Origin: Pelagibacterales bacterium SAG-MED30
GTDB taxonomy: Bacteria; Pseudomonadota; Alphaproteobacteria; Pelagibacterales; Pelagibacteraceae
Direction of reading: 5' to 3'
NCBI GenBank assembly: GCA_014653775.1
Contig: JACWEA010000001.1
Location: forward strand, 1 to 64,000
DNA length: 64,000 nt
Position 1 is the first letter of the stretch, and the number at the start of each line of letters is the position of its first letter. The position numbers and the translations under genes are program-made. Below are positions 1-7,606 of the stretch, piece by piece. The notes beneath the pieces are model-generated. The model was not told the DNA's origin. It ran no database searches and was given only the letters and a program-made list of their open reading frames with translations.

Positions 1-85
1 ATTTTGCTAATAAGATTAAATCAACTTATCTTTAATATCAAAAGCTATCATTAATTCATTCCATTCTCTTTTTGATAAACCTGAA
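1..85. repeat. 85-bp inverted copy of the thyX/mrp junction
   Basis: Bases 1-85 are the exact reverse complement of 2142-2226 (85 of 85 compared by eye), which covers the last codons of thyX and the overlapping 3' end of mrp. Identity breaks abruptly at base 86, in the middle of another gene. The copy sits at the very edge of the window and holds no complete gene. A short inverted duplication joined to unrelated sequence is typical of an amplification or assembly chimera, but a real chromosomal inverted repeat cannot be excluded. Confidence 0.9.
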
Positions 86-946
86 ATTCTACAGAAAAAT
101 TTTGGAGGCTCAGAAAAACAAAGGGCATTATTAAAAAATTTAGAAGGTGAAATTTGTGATGGTGGCGATATTAAAAGATGTGAATTTAATACTTCTTCAA
201 ATAAAAAAATTTATATCGTTGGTGACAGTCATATGGGAGCAATAATGTTTGATTTAAAAAATAGAGTAATTAAAAAAAATTATCAATTTATAACTTCTAT
301 TTTACCAGCTTGTATGTTTTTTCCAGGCTTTGATTTAGTAGAGAGAAAATCAATAAAAACATGTAACAATAATTATTTTTCAGATTTAAAAAAATATTTA
401 TCAAAAGAAAAAAATTCAATTATTATATTTGGTGGAAGACTTCCAGTATATTTATCCAATTATTATTTTGATAATCAAGAGGGTGGTGTTGAGGGTAGAA
501 GATTTTCTAGCAAGTATATTCCTAAAAATAAGGAATACGACACAATTCAAAGTTCATTTAAGAACGAAGTTTTAAAACTTTCAAAAAACAATAAAATAAT
601 ATTAATTTACCCTATCCCAGAAGTTGGTTGGGATCCCAATGAAAAAATTTGGTTAAATAGAAAAAATAAATTTTCTAAAACTTTTAATTTAACTGAAATA
701 ACAACTTCTTATGAGGTTTATAAAAATAGAACTAAATCAAGTTTTTCATTATTAAATTCTATTCAAAATGATAATGTTTATAGAGTTTATCCTCATAAAC
801 TGTTTTGTAATAGTGCATTAAAAAATAGATGTATAACTCATAACGATAAGGATATATTTTATAGCGACGATGATCATCCGTCTTATAAAGGTGCTGAAAT
901 GATTAATGAATTAATAATGAAAGAGATTAAAAAGATAGAAAATTAA
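86..946 (+). pseudogene. C-terminal SGNH esterase domain of a truncated OafA-type acyltransferase
   Basis: The frame is open from base 20 but belongs to this gene only from base 86, where the inverted copy ends. The visible 286 codons carry an SGNH hydrolase domain: GDSH with the nucleophile Ser just before position 235, and a C-terminal DDDHPSYKGA block with the Asp-His pair. This arrangement is typical of the C-terminal domain of OafA/YrhL-type membrane O-acyltransferases, which move acetyl or acyl groups onto surface polysaccharide. The N-terminal multi-spanning acyltransferase domain expected for that family is not in the window. The ATG at 233 lies inside the catalytic motif, so it is not the start. 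Truncation is probably a contig-end effect and not natural decay. Confidence 0.7.
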
Positions 947-960
947 AATTTAATTTTTCT

Positions 961-1221
961 TTAAGGGGCGTTCTGTTGCCAGGTGCCCCAAACCCCGTCT
1001 ACTTAATTAACAAAGTTAATTAGGCAGCAAGTGCATAACTTTCGTTAGCAATTATAAATTAGCCCTTTTCGGAGGAACAATTCCGAACGAAAGAATAGCC
1101 TTTAGACATCCGTCGAATCTAGTTCACCCCCGCAAGTTGTGTGGTGGAGGTGGTGGGTACTGCCCCCACGTCCGTAATGGTTATTACGAAATTCGTTTAT
1201 CGTCATAGTTGGAAATCCAAC
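961..1221 (-). ncRNA. ssrA: Two-piece (circularly permuted) tmRNA
   Basis: Read on the minus strand, the acceptor piece comes first and ends in CCA at 1144-1142. Ten bases later the coding piece starts with GGGGGTG at 1131-1125. GGGGGTG pairs with CACCTCC (1152-1146) to form a 7-bp acceptor stem whose third pair is G-U, the alanine identity element. The coding piece has the tmRNA motif ATTCGAC and a nine-codon tag ending in TAA. A GGGGC/GCCCC pairing at 965-989 marks the 3' region. Function: rescue of stalled ribosomes with SmpB. The permuted order is known for alphaproteobacterial tmRNAs. The outer ends are estimates. Confidence 0.92.
1020..1049 (-). other. tmRNA tag reading frame (ANESYALAA)
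   Basis: On the minus strand GCT AAC GAA AGT TAT GCA CTT GCT GCC TAA encodes ANESYALAA. The end YALAA matches the E. coli tag ANDENYALAA, whose last residues are recognised by ClpXP and related proteases. In the same frame a TAA lies three codons upstream, so translation must resume at or close to the GCT (Ala) codon, as expected for trans-translation. Confidence 0.9.
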
Positions 1222-1227
1222 ATTATT

Positions 1228-1255
1228 AATATAAAAGTAATTACAATAGATTCAA
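1228..1255 (-). promoter_or_regulatory. Likely ssrA promoter
   Basis: On the minus strand TTGAAT (1255-1250) and TATATT (1233-1228) are separated by 16 bases. This places the transcript start near 1221, just before a GTTGG-ATTT-CCAAC hairpin that opens the acceptor piece. The promoter lies immediately upstream of the thyX start codon, so the two genes diverge. It is inferred from pattern only. Confidence 0.45.
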
Positions 1256-1263
1256 TAACAATC

Positions 1264-2211
1264 ATGAAATTAACAAAAGAACAATCAGAAGAAATTAAAA
1301 ATCAACAAAGCCAAAGTAATCAAACTAAAAGAGTTACATCACCAGAACTTGAAAAAATCCTTTATGAGGCTATTCCAGCTTTAGACCATGGGTTTGTAAG
1401 GGTAGTTGATTATATGGGTGACGATACATCAATTGTTCAGTCAGCAAGAGTATCTTATGGAAAAGGAACTAAACAAGTTTCTACAGATAAAGGATTAATT
1501 AAATATTTGATGAGACACTGGCACAGTACTCCATTTGAAATGTGTGAAATAAAATATCATATAAAATTACCTATATTTATTGCTAGGCAATGGATTAGAC
1601 ATAGAACCGCTAATGTAAATGAATATTCAGCAAGATATTCAATACTAGATAAAGAATTTTATTTACCAACCAAAGAAAATTTAGCTGCACAATCTTCAAT
1701 TAATAGACAAGGTAGAGGAGATGTTTTAGAGGGAGAACAAGCTAATGAAGTTTTAGAACTTTTAAAAAATGATGCTGAAAGAACTTATAAAAATTATGAG
1801 ACTATGCTTAATGAAAGATACGATGGATCAAAAATAGATGAAACTAAAAAAGGATTGGCTAGAGAGCTTGCAAGAATGAACTTAACTCTAAATACATATA
1901 CCCAATGGTATTGGAAAACAGATTTATTAAACCTTATGAATTTTTTAAGGCTCAGAGCTGATAGTCATGCTCAATATGAGATTAGAGTTTATGCAGATAT
2001 TATGTTGGATACTTTAAAAAAATGGGTACCAATTACCTTTGAAGCTTTTATGGATTACAGAGTTGGAGGAACAGAGGTTTCAGCAAAAGGAAAGTTAATT
2101 ATTCAGAAGCTTATTAAAGGTGAAAATGTTGATGTAGATAGTTCAGGTTTATCAAAAAGAGAATGGAATGAATTAATGATAGCTTTTGATATTAAAGATA
2201 AGTTGATTTAA
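1264..2211 (+). CDS. thyX: Flavin-dependent thymidylate synthase ThyX
   Basis: Makes dTMP from dUMP with methylenetetrahydrofolate, FAD and NADPH, replacing ThyA. The family motif RHR-x7-S is at about residues 112-122 ([11 protein letters not shown]), followed by ARYS. The frame stays open upstream to 1141, but that part runs through the antisense of ssrA and its translation does not look like ThyX. The start is therefore placed at ATG 1264, giving 315 aa. No clear Shine-Dalgarno precedes it. Its last 20 bases overlap the 3' end of the convergent mrp gene. Reliance on ThyX is common in streamlined marine alphaproteobacteria. Confidence 0.93.
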   Translation: MKLTKEQSEEIKNQQSQSNQTKRVTSPELEKILYEAIPALDHGFVRVVDYMGDDTSIVQSARVSYGKGTKQVSTDKGLIKYLMRHWHSTPFEMCEIKYHIKLPIFIARQWIRHRTANVNEYSARYSILDKEFYLPTKENLAAQSSINRQGRGDVLEGEQANEVLELLKNDAERTYKNYETMLNERYDGSKIDETKKGLARELARMNLTLNTYTQWYWKTDLLNLMNFLRLRADSHAQYEIRVYADIMLDTLKKWVPITFEAFMDYRVGGTEVSAKGKLIIQKLIKGENVDVDSSGLSKREWNELMIAFDIKDKLI

Positions 2212-3016
2212 TCTTATTAGCAAAATCTAAATATATTTTTGAAATTTCATGATTAGGATTAGCCTCCACTATTGGCTTTCCATCATCTCCACATTTTCCG
2301 ATTTCAGGATTTATGGGTATTTCTCCTAAAAATTCTTTTTGAAATTCTTCTGCAGTTTTTTTAACCCCACCTTCTCCAAAAATTTTATATTTTTTCTGAT
2401 CATCTCCAATGAAAAAACTCATATTGTCTACCAGGCCTAAGATTTTTACTCCTAACTTATCAAACATTTTTATTCCTCTTTTAACATCTAGTAGAGCCAC
2501 CTCCTGAGGAGTAGAGACTATTATTGCTCCATCGATTTTAATTTCTTGTGAAAAAGTTAATTGTGTGTCTCCAGTTCCCGGCGGCATATCTATAATTATA
2601 AAATCTAAATCTTTCCAATTTACTTTTTTAGTAAAAGTTCTTATAGCACTAGTAACCATTGGACCACGCCAAATCATGGGTGTTTGTTGATCTGCTAAAA
2701 AACCAATAGACATACATTGAATATCATATTTTATTATTGGCTCTAATTTTTGACCATCGCTTTTGGGCTTATCATTTATGTTAAACATTTTTGGAATTGA
2801 TGGCCCATATATATCAGCATCAAGTAAACCAACTTTGCATCCAATATTTTTCAATGCTAATGCTAGATTTGTTGCAAATGTTGATTTACCAACCCCGCCT
2901 TTTGCACTGGAAATAGCAATAGTAAACTTAGTTCCAAGTATTGGATTTTTGGATAAGTTTTTAGGCTCCACCTTTTTTTTCATTGCGTCACTAAGTTCCT
3001 GTGTTTTTTCCTGCAT
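2192..3016 (-). CDS. mrp: Mrp/ApbC/NBP35-family iron-sulfur cluster carrier ATPase
   Basis: Cytosolic P-loop ATPase of the Mrp/NBP35 branch of the MinD superfamily, which carries Fe-S clusters to target proteins. The deviant Walker [10 protein letters not shown] is at about residues 38-46, followed by [10 protein letters not shown], the MIWRGPMV block and a DMPPGTGD switch region, all diagnostic. At 274 aa it lacks the N-terminal DUF59 domain found in many Mrp proteins. The C-terminal region reads [15 protein letters not shown] where many homologues have a CxxC cluster-binding motif, so those cysteines are absent. The gene converges on thyX with a 20-bp overlap and diverges from hflK across 50 bp. 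Confidence 0.9.
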   Translation of the reverse strand: MQEKTQELSDAMKKKVEPKNLSKNPILGTKFTIAISSAKGGVGKSTFATNLALALKNIGCKVGLLDADIYGPSIPKMFNINDKPKSDGQKLEPIIKYDIQCMSIGFLADQQTPMIWRGPMVTSAIRTFTKKVNWKDLDFIIIDMPPGTGDTQLTFSQEIKIDGAIIVSTPQEVALLDVKRGIKMFDKLGVKILGLVDNMSFFIGDDQKKYKIFGEGGVKKTAEEFQKEFLGEIPINPEIGKCGDDGKPIVEANPNHEISKIYLDFANKIKSTYL

Positions 3017-3032
3017 ATTTTTATCTTAACTT

Positions 3033-3065
3033 GTTTTTGAGAACAAAAACACTATATAGATAGTG
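3033..3065 (+). promoter_or_regulatory. Two adjacent inverted repeats in the mrp-hflK divergent promoter region
   Basis: GTTTTTG-AGAA-CAAAAAC (3033-3050) is followed by CACTAT-ATAG-ATAGTG (3050-3065), both perfect and each with a 4-base spacer. They fill most of the gap between divergent mrp and hflK and end one base before the hflK ATG. They could be operators or a leader hairpin. The region is AT-rich, so chance is possible. Confidence 0.35.
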
Positions 3066-3066
3066 T

Positions 3067-4170
3067 ATGTCTGACGATTTTCAACAACGTGGCGGAAGCC
3101 CATGGGGAACACCTCCAGGAGGAAACGGTGGAAATGGATCTGGGAGAGGACCAACACCACCAGACTTGGATAAAATTATAAGGGAGTTCCAAGAAAAGAT
3201 TAAAAGATTTTTACCAGGTGGAAGTTCTTCAGGAAGTAAACCAATAATTTTAGCTATTATAATTTTAGGATTTATTTGGTTAGCAAGCGGTCTTTATAGA
3301 GTTTTACCTGATGAACAAGGAGTTGTGTTAAGATTTGGTAAATTTGTAAAAACAACTCAACCAGGATTAAACTATCATATACCTTTTCCAATTGAATCAG
3401 TTCTTACTCCTAAAGTTACAAAAGTAAATAGAATTGATATTGGTTTTAGATCAGAGAGAGATACTGGTTTTTCTTCTCAAGGAGGAGTTGCTGATGTTCC
3501 TCAAGAAAGTTTAATGTTAACTGGAGATGAAAATATTGTTAATATTGATTTTTCAGTTTTTTGGGTAATAAAAGATGCAGGAAACTTTTTATTTAAAATT
3601 CAAGATCCTGAAGGAACTGTCAAAGCTGCTGCGGAAACAGCTATGAGAGAAGTAATAGCTAGATCAGAAATTCAACCTATTTTAACCGAGGGTAGATCAA
3701 TCACAGAAAGAGATACACAAGAAATTATTCAAAAAATTTTGGATGAATACACAAGTGGTATTCAAATTACACAAGTCCAAACTCAAAAAGCTGATCCACC
3801 AGATCAAGTTATTGATGCATTTAGAGATGTACAAGCAGCTAGAGCTGATATGGAAAGATCAAAAAATGAAGCTGAAGCTTACGCAAATGATGTAATTCCA
3901 AGAGCCAGAGGAGAAGCTGCAAAAATATTACAAGCTGCCGAAGCTTATAAAAAAGAAGTAGTTGCAAAAGCAGAAGGTGAAGCTAGTAGATTTGTTTCCA
4001 TTTATAATGAGTACAAAAATGCTAAAGCTGTAACTCAAGAGAGAATGTACTTAGAAACTATGGAAAAAGTTTTAGCAGATATAGAAAAAGTGATTATAGA
4101 AAAAAATGCAGGCTCAGGTGTAGTTCCTTACTTACCTCTTCCTGAATTAAAGAAGAAAGCTAAAAATTAA
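3067..4170 (+). CDS. hflK: HflK, SPFH/band-7 regulator of FtsH
   Basis: HflK and HflC form a large membrane-bound ring around the FtsH protease and modulate degradation of membrane proteins. The protein has the family's Gly/Pro-rich N-terminus (residues 1-32), one membrane segment at about 59-78, the band-7 domain from about 85 to 250 and a long charged helical region rich in Ala, Glu and Lys. At 367 aa it is a normal length. The stop is followed after one base by the hflC ATG, so the two are co-translated. Further genes for DUF2065 and a DegP-like protease follow, making this a membrane and envelope quality-control operon. Confidence 0.95.
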   Translation: MSDDFQQRGGSPWGTPPGGNGGNGSGRGPTPPDLDKIIREFQEKIKRFLPGGSSSGSKPIILAIIILGFIWLASGLYRVLPDEQGVVLRFGKFVKTTQPGLNYHIPFPIESVLTPKVTKVNRIDIGFRSERDTGFSSQGGVADVPQESLMLTGDENIVNIDFSVFWVIKDAGNFLFKIQDPEGTVKAAAETAMREVIARSEIQPILTEGRSITERDTQEIIQKILDEYTSGIQITQVQTQKADPPDQVIDAFRDVQAARADMERSKNEAEAYANDVIPRARGEAAKILQAAEAYKKEVVAKAEGEASRFVSIYNEYKNAKAVTQERMYLETMEKVLADIEKVIIEKNAGSGVVPYLPLPELKKKAKN

Positions 4171-4171
4171 A

Positions 4172-5044
4172 ATGAAAATTGGAAAAATATTATCAGGTGT
4201 AGTAATCGCGGTTGCTATAACAGCATTTTTTTCATTATTTATTGTTAAAGAAGTTAATCAGGCAATTGTTTTACAATTTGGAGATCCAAAAAGAATTATC
4301 TCTAAACCAGGATTAAATTTTAAAATTCCTTTTATTCAAAATGTTGTCTTTTTAGATAAAAGAATTTTAAATCTTGATACCCCACCTGAAGAAGTAATTG
4401 CATCAGATCAGAAAAGATTAATTGTTGATGCTTTCGCAAGATTTAAAATTGTAGATCCTTTAAAATTTTATATTTCGGTAGGAAATGAAAGGGTTGCGAG
4501 ATCAAGACTGGCTACGATAATAAACTCAAGAATTAGAAATGTTTTAGGTCAACAGAAATTACAAACACTTCTTTCTGAAGATAGAACTAAACAAATGTCA
4601 CTTATTCAAGAGGGTGTAAATAATGAGGCTAAAAATTTTGGAATTAAAATTGTAGATGTAAGAATTAAAAGAGCAGATCTTCCCCAAGCTAACAGCGATG
4701 CTATTTTTAGAAGAATGCAAACTGAAAGAGAGAGAGAAGCAAAAGAATTTAGGGCAAGAGGTGCAGAAATGGCAGTTACCATTACCTCAACAGCTGATAA
4801 AGAAGTTACTGTGATATTAGCTGATGCCGAAAAACAATCTGAGATAATGAAAGGAGAAGGTGATGGACAAAGAAATAAAATATTTGCAGATGCCTTTGGA
4901 AGAGATCCAGAATTTTTTGCCTTTTATAGAGCAATGCAAGCTTACGAAAAAGCTTTAATTGGAGGTGAAACTTCTCTAATTTTATCTCCCGACTCTGAGT
5001 TCTTTAAATTTTTTGGAAATATAAAACCAGAAATTCAACAATAA
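4172..5044 (+). CDS. hflC: HflC, SPFH/band-7 partner of HflK
   Basis: Second subunit of the HflKC complex. It has an N-terminal membrane anchor at about residues 7-25, followed directly by the SPFH domain beginning NQAIVLQFGDPKRI. The helical stretch around REREAKEFRARGAEM is the family signature. Length is 290 aa, as usual. It starts one base after the hflK stop and is followed after five bases by the DUF2065 gene, so it is in the same transcript. Unlike HflK it has no Gly/Pro-rich tail. Confidence 0.95.
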   Translation: MKIGKILSGVVIAVAITAFFSLFIVKEVNQAIVLQFGDPKRIISKPGLNFKIPFIQNVVFLDKRILNLDTPPEEVIASDQKRLIVDAFARFKIVDPLKFYISVGNERVARSRLATIINSRIRNVLGQQKLQTLLSEDRTKQMSLIQEGVNNEAKNFGIKIVDVRIKRADLPQANSDAIFRRMQTEREREAKEFRARGAEMAVTITSTADKEVTVILADAEKQSEIMKGEGDGQRNKIFADAFGRDPEFFAFYRAMQAYEKALIGGETSLILSPDSEFFKFFGNIKPEIQQ

Positions 5045-5049
5045 TATTT

Positions 5050-5241
5050 ATGAGAGAGCTAGTTATAGCTTTTGGTCTTTTTCTTTTTATTGAGGGTATT
5101 CTTTACGCCTTATTTCCATCAAAAATGAAAAGTATGTTAAAAAAATTAGATTTAGTAAAAGATAATCAGTTAAGATTTGGTGGGTTAATTTTTACAATTC
5201 TAGGTTTTGTAATCGTTTATTATATGAAAAACAAGATATGA
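5050..5241 (+). CDS. Small DUF2065 membrane protein (YjeT-like)
   Basis: A 63-residue protein with two predicted membrane segments (about 4-18 and 43-58) separated by a short basic loop. The phrase EGILYALFPSKMK is typical of DUF2065, which is often encoded beside hflC (yjeT in E. coli). No biochemical role is established. It overlaps the downstream protease gene by four bases (ATGA), so translation is probably coupled. Confidence 0.8.
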   Translation: MRELVIAFGLFLFIEGILYALFPSKMKSMLKKLDLVKDNQLRFGGLIFTILGFVIVYYMKNKI

Positions 5242-6641
5242 AAATATTAAAGACATATTTTATAACATTTATAATTTTTTTTAGTTTTTCAGTTCAATCT
5301 AGTTCAAAAAATGTCCCAGATTCTTTTGCTGATTTAGCAGAAAAATTAATGCCGTCTGTAGTAAATATTTCTACAACTCAAACAGTAGTGACAAATTCTA
5401 ATCCATTTCCATTTCAATTTCCTCCAGGATCTCCATTTGGAGATATGTTTAAGGAATTTGGTACTCCTCAAGAGAGAAAATCATCAGCTTTAGGTTCTGG
5501 TTTTATTATTGATGAAAAGGGAATTGTAGTTACTAATAATCACGTAATCCAGGATGCTGAAGACATAATTGTGAGAGTAAATGGTGATAAAGAATTTAAA
5601 GCAGAAGTGATAGGTGCTGATCCTTTATCAGATATTGCTGTTTTGCAATTAGAAACAAATGAAAAATTTATTCCAGTCAAATTTGGAGACTCTGATAAAG
5701 CTAGAATAGGCGATTGGGTTATTGCAATCGGAAATCCATTTGGACTAGGAGGAACAGTTACTTCAGGAATAATTTCAGCTAGAAATAGGTCAATTGGTTT
5801 ATCTAGATACGAAGACTATATACAAACAGACGCATCAATTAATTCTGGAAATTCTGGAGGTCCATTATTCGATATGAATGGAAATGTTATTGGAATTAAT
5901 ACTGCTATTTTGGGTAGAAATGGTTCAATAGGAATAGGTTTCTCAATACCATCTAACAGTGCAAAAATAGTGATTGATCAATTAATTGAGTTTGGTGAAA
6001 CAAAAAGAGGATGGTTAGGAGTAAGAATTCAAGATGTAACAAAAGAAATTGCAGAGGTAGAACAGCTTAATGAAGCTAGAGGAGCATTAGTTGCAAGTGT
6101 AGCTGAGAATAGCCCATCTGATAAAGCCGGTGTAAAAGCTGGAGATATTATTTTAGAATTTGATGGTCAAAAAATTCAAGAAATGAAAGAACTTCCAGCA
6201 ATAGTTGCAAAAACAGAAGTTGGAAAAAAAGTTGATGTTAAAATTTGGAGAAATAAAAGGGAAATGATAAAAAAAATTACACTAGGGAGATTAGAAACTT
6301 CAGAGGATTTTAAAGTAAGTGAACAGCCTAAACAAATTGAAACTAAAATTGAAAACTTAAATATAACTGTAAGAACACTTACTAAAGAAGATATTAAGGA
6401 AAGAAAGCTTCCTAATCAAATAAATGGATTAGTTATTACAAAAATAGAATCAGGTAGCCCTTTAATAAATTCTATTGAAGTAAATAGTATAATTTTAGAG
6501 GCTCAAAAAAAGAAAATAAAGTCTGCAAGTGATCTAAATCAAATTACCAATCAAGTTTTAAATTCAAATCAAAAAACTATTTTATTAGTAATTTATAACA
6601 GCCAAAATCAAAGAAGATATATTGGTATAAAATTAAAATAA
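5238..6641 (+). CDS. degP: Periplasmic DegP/HtrA-type serine protease
   Basis: Periplasmic protease or chaperone that handles misfolded envelope proteins. A signal peptide covers about residues 1-22. The catalytic triad is visible: His102 (TNNHV), Asp132 (DPLSDIAVL) and Ser206 (GNSGGP). A PDZ domain follows at about 255-350, and the C-terminus (about 370-467) looks like a second, diverged PDZ domain. Length of 467 aa fits DegP/DegQ. It sits at the end of the hflKC-DUF2065 operon, consistent with joint envelope quality control, and is followed after four bases by miaA. DegP and DegQ cannot be told apart from the sequence alone. Confidence 0.93.
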   Translation: MKILKTYFITFIIFFSFSVQSSSKNVPDSFADLAEKLMPSVVNISTTQTVVTNSNPFPFQFPPGSPFGDMFKEFGTPQERKSSALGSGFIIDEKGIVVTNNHVIQDAEDIIVRVNGDKEFKAEVIGADPLSDIAVLQLETNEKFIPVKFGDSDKARIGDWVIAIGNPFGLGGTVTSGIISARNRSIGLSRYEDYIQTDASINSGNSGGPLFDMNGNVIGINTAILGRNGSIGIGFSIPSNSAKIVIDQLIEFGETKRGWLGVRIQDVTKEIAEVEQLNEARGALVASVAENSPSDKAGVKAGDIILEFDGQKIQEMKELPAIVAKTEVGKKVDVKIWRNKREMIKKITLGRLETSEDFKVSEQPKQIETKIENLNITVRTLTKEDIKERKLPNQINGLVITKIESGSPLINSIEVNSIILEAQKKKIKSASDLNQITNQVLNSNQKTILLVIYNSQNQRRYIGIKLK

Positions 6642-6645
6642 ACCA

Positions 6646-7554
6646 ATGGATTTGAGATCCAAAATTATTTTAATTTATGGTCCAACCGCTTCAGGTAAAA
6701 GTGAATTCGCCGTTAAATTAGCAAAAAAAATTAAAGGAGAAATCATTAATGCTGATAGCATGCAAGTTTATAAAGAATTAAAGATATTAACTGCAAGACC
6801 TTTAAAAAAAGATATGCGATCAATAAAACATCATCTTTATGGCTTTAAAGAAGCCAAAAAAGATTTTTCAACAGGCGATTGGTTTAATCTAGTTTTAAAG
6901 AAAATGAAATTAATAAGAAAAAAAAATAAAATACCAATTTTAGTTGGAGGCACAGGATTATATTTTAAGGCTTTGACTGAAGGATTGGTTGAAATTCCTA
7001 ACGTACCAAATAAAATAAGAAATCAAATTAGAACTTTGCAAAAAAAAATTGGTCAAAAAAATTTTTTTGATAAACTTGTTAAAATTGATTCATTAGCAAA
7101 TAATAAGATTATACCCACTGATGTTCAAAGAACTATTAGAGCATATGAAGTAAAACTATTTACAAACAAATCTATATTTGATTGGTATAAAAAAACAAAA
7201 TCAAAATTTAAAAATAGTGTTTTTGTAAAATTATATATCGATTTTCCTAGACCAGAACTAGTTGAAAGAATTAATTTAAGAACGAAAAAGATGTTAGAAT
7301 CTGGTTTAATTCCCGAAGTAAAGAAATTTTTAAAGCTTAGAGTTCCAAGAAGCAAAAGTATTACTAAGGCTATAGGCATTCTTGAAATCAAGAATTTAAT
7401 TGAGAATAGGGTTCCAAAAGAGCAAGTTATTGAAAAAATATCAATAAAGACAAGACAATATGCCAAAAGACAAGTTACTTGGGCTAGAGGTAATATGAAA
7501 GATTGGAAAAAAATTAAGCCAAAATATTTAGACAACTTCTTAAAAAAAATTTAA
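6646..7554 (+). CDS. miaA: tRNA dimethylallyltransferase MiaA
   Basis: Transfers a dimethylallyl group to A37 of tRNAs reading UNN codons. The P-loop GPTASGKS is at residues 12-19. Other family motifs are INADSMQVYKEL, the GGTGLYFKAL block and the C-terminal KTRQYAKRQVTW region. Length is 302 aa, normal. It follows the degP-like gene by four bases and is probably in the same transcript. A 52-base gap with a possible promoter then leads into the ilv genes. Confidence 0.95.
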   Translation: MDLRSKIILIYGPTASGKSEFAVKLAKKIKGEIINADSMQVYKELKILTARPLKKDMRSIKHHLYGFKEAKKDFSTGDWFNLVLKKMKLIRKKNKIPILVGGTGLYFKALTEGLVEIPNVPNKIRNQIRTLQKKIGQKNFFDKLVKIDSLANNKIIPTDVQRTIRAYEVKLFTNKSIFDWYKKTKSKFKNSVFVKLYIDFPRPELVERINLRTKKMLESGLIPEVKKFLKLRVPRSKSITKAIGILEIKNLIENRVPKEQVIEKISIKTRQYAKRQVTWARGNMKDWKKIKPKYLDNFLKKI

Positions 7555-7606
7555 ATATTCTTGACTAAAACTTGACCAATTAGCACAACTTCAGCTAGAT
7601 TGCGAA

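Noticed and set aside
1141-1263. N-terminal extension of ThyX beginning [11 protein letters not shown]
   Set aside because: It is the antisense of the ssrA acceptor piece and promoter, and does not look like a ThyX N-terminus. The start at 1264 is preferred.
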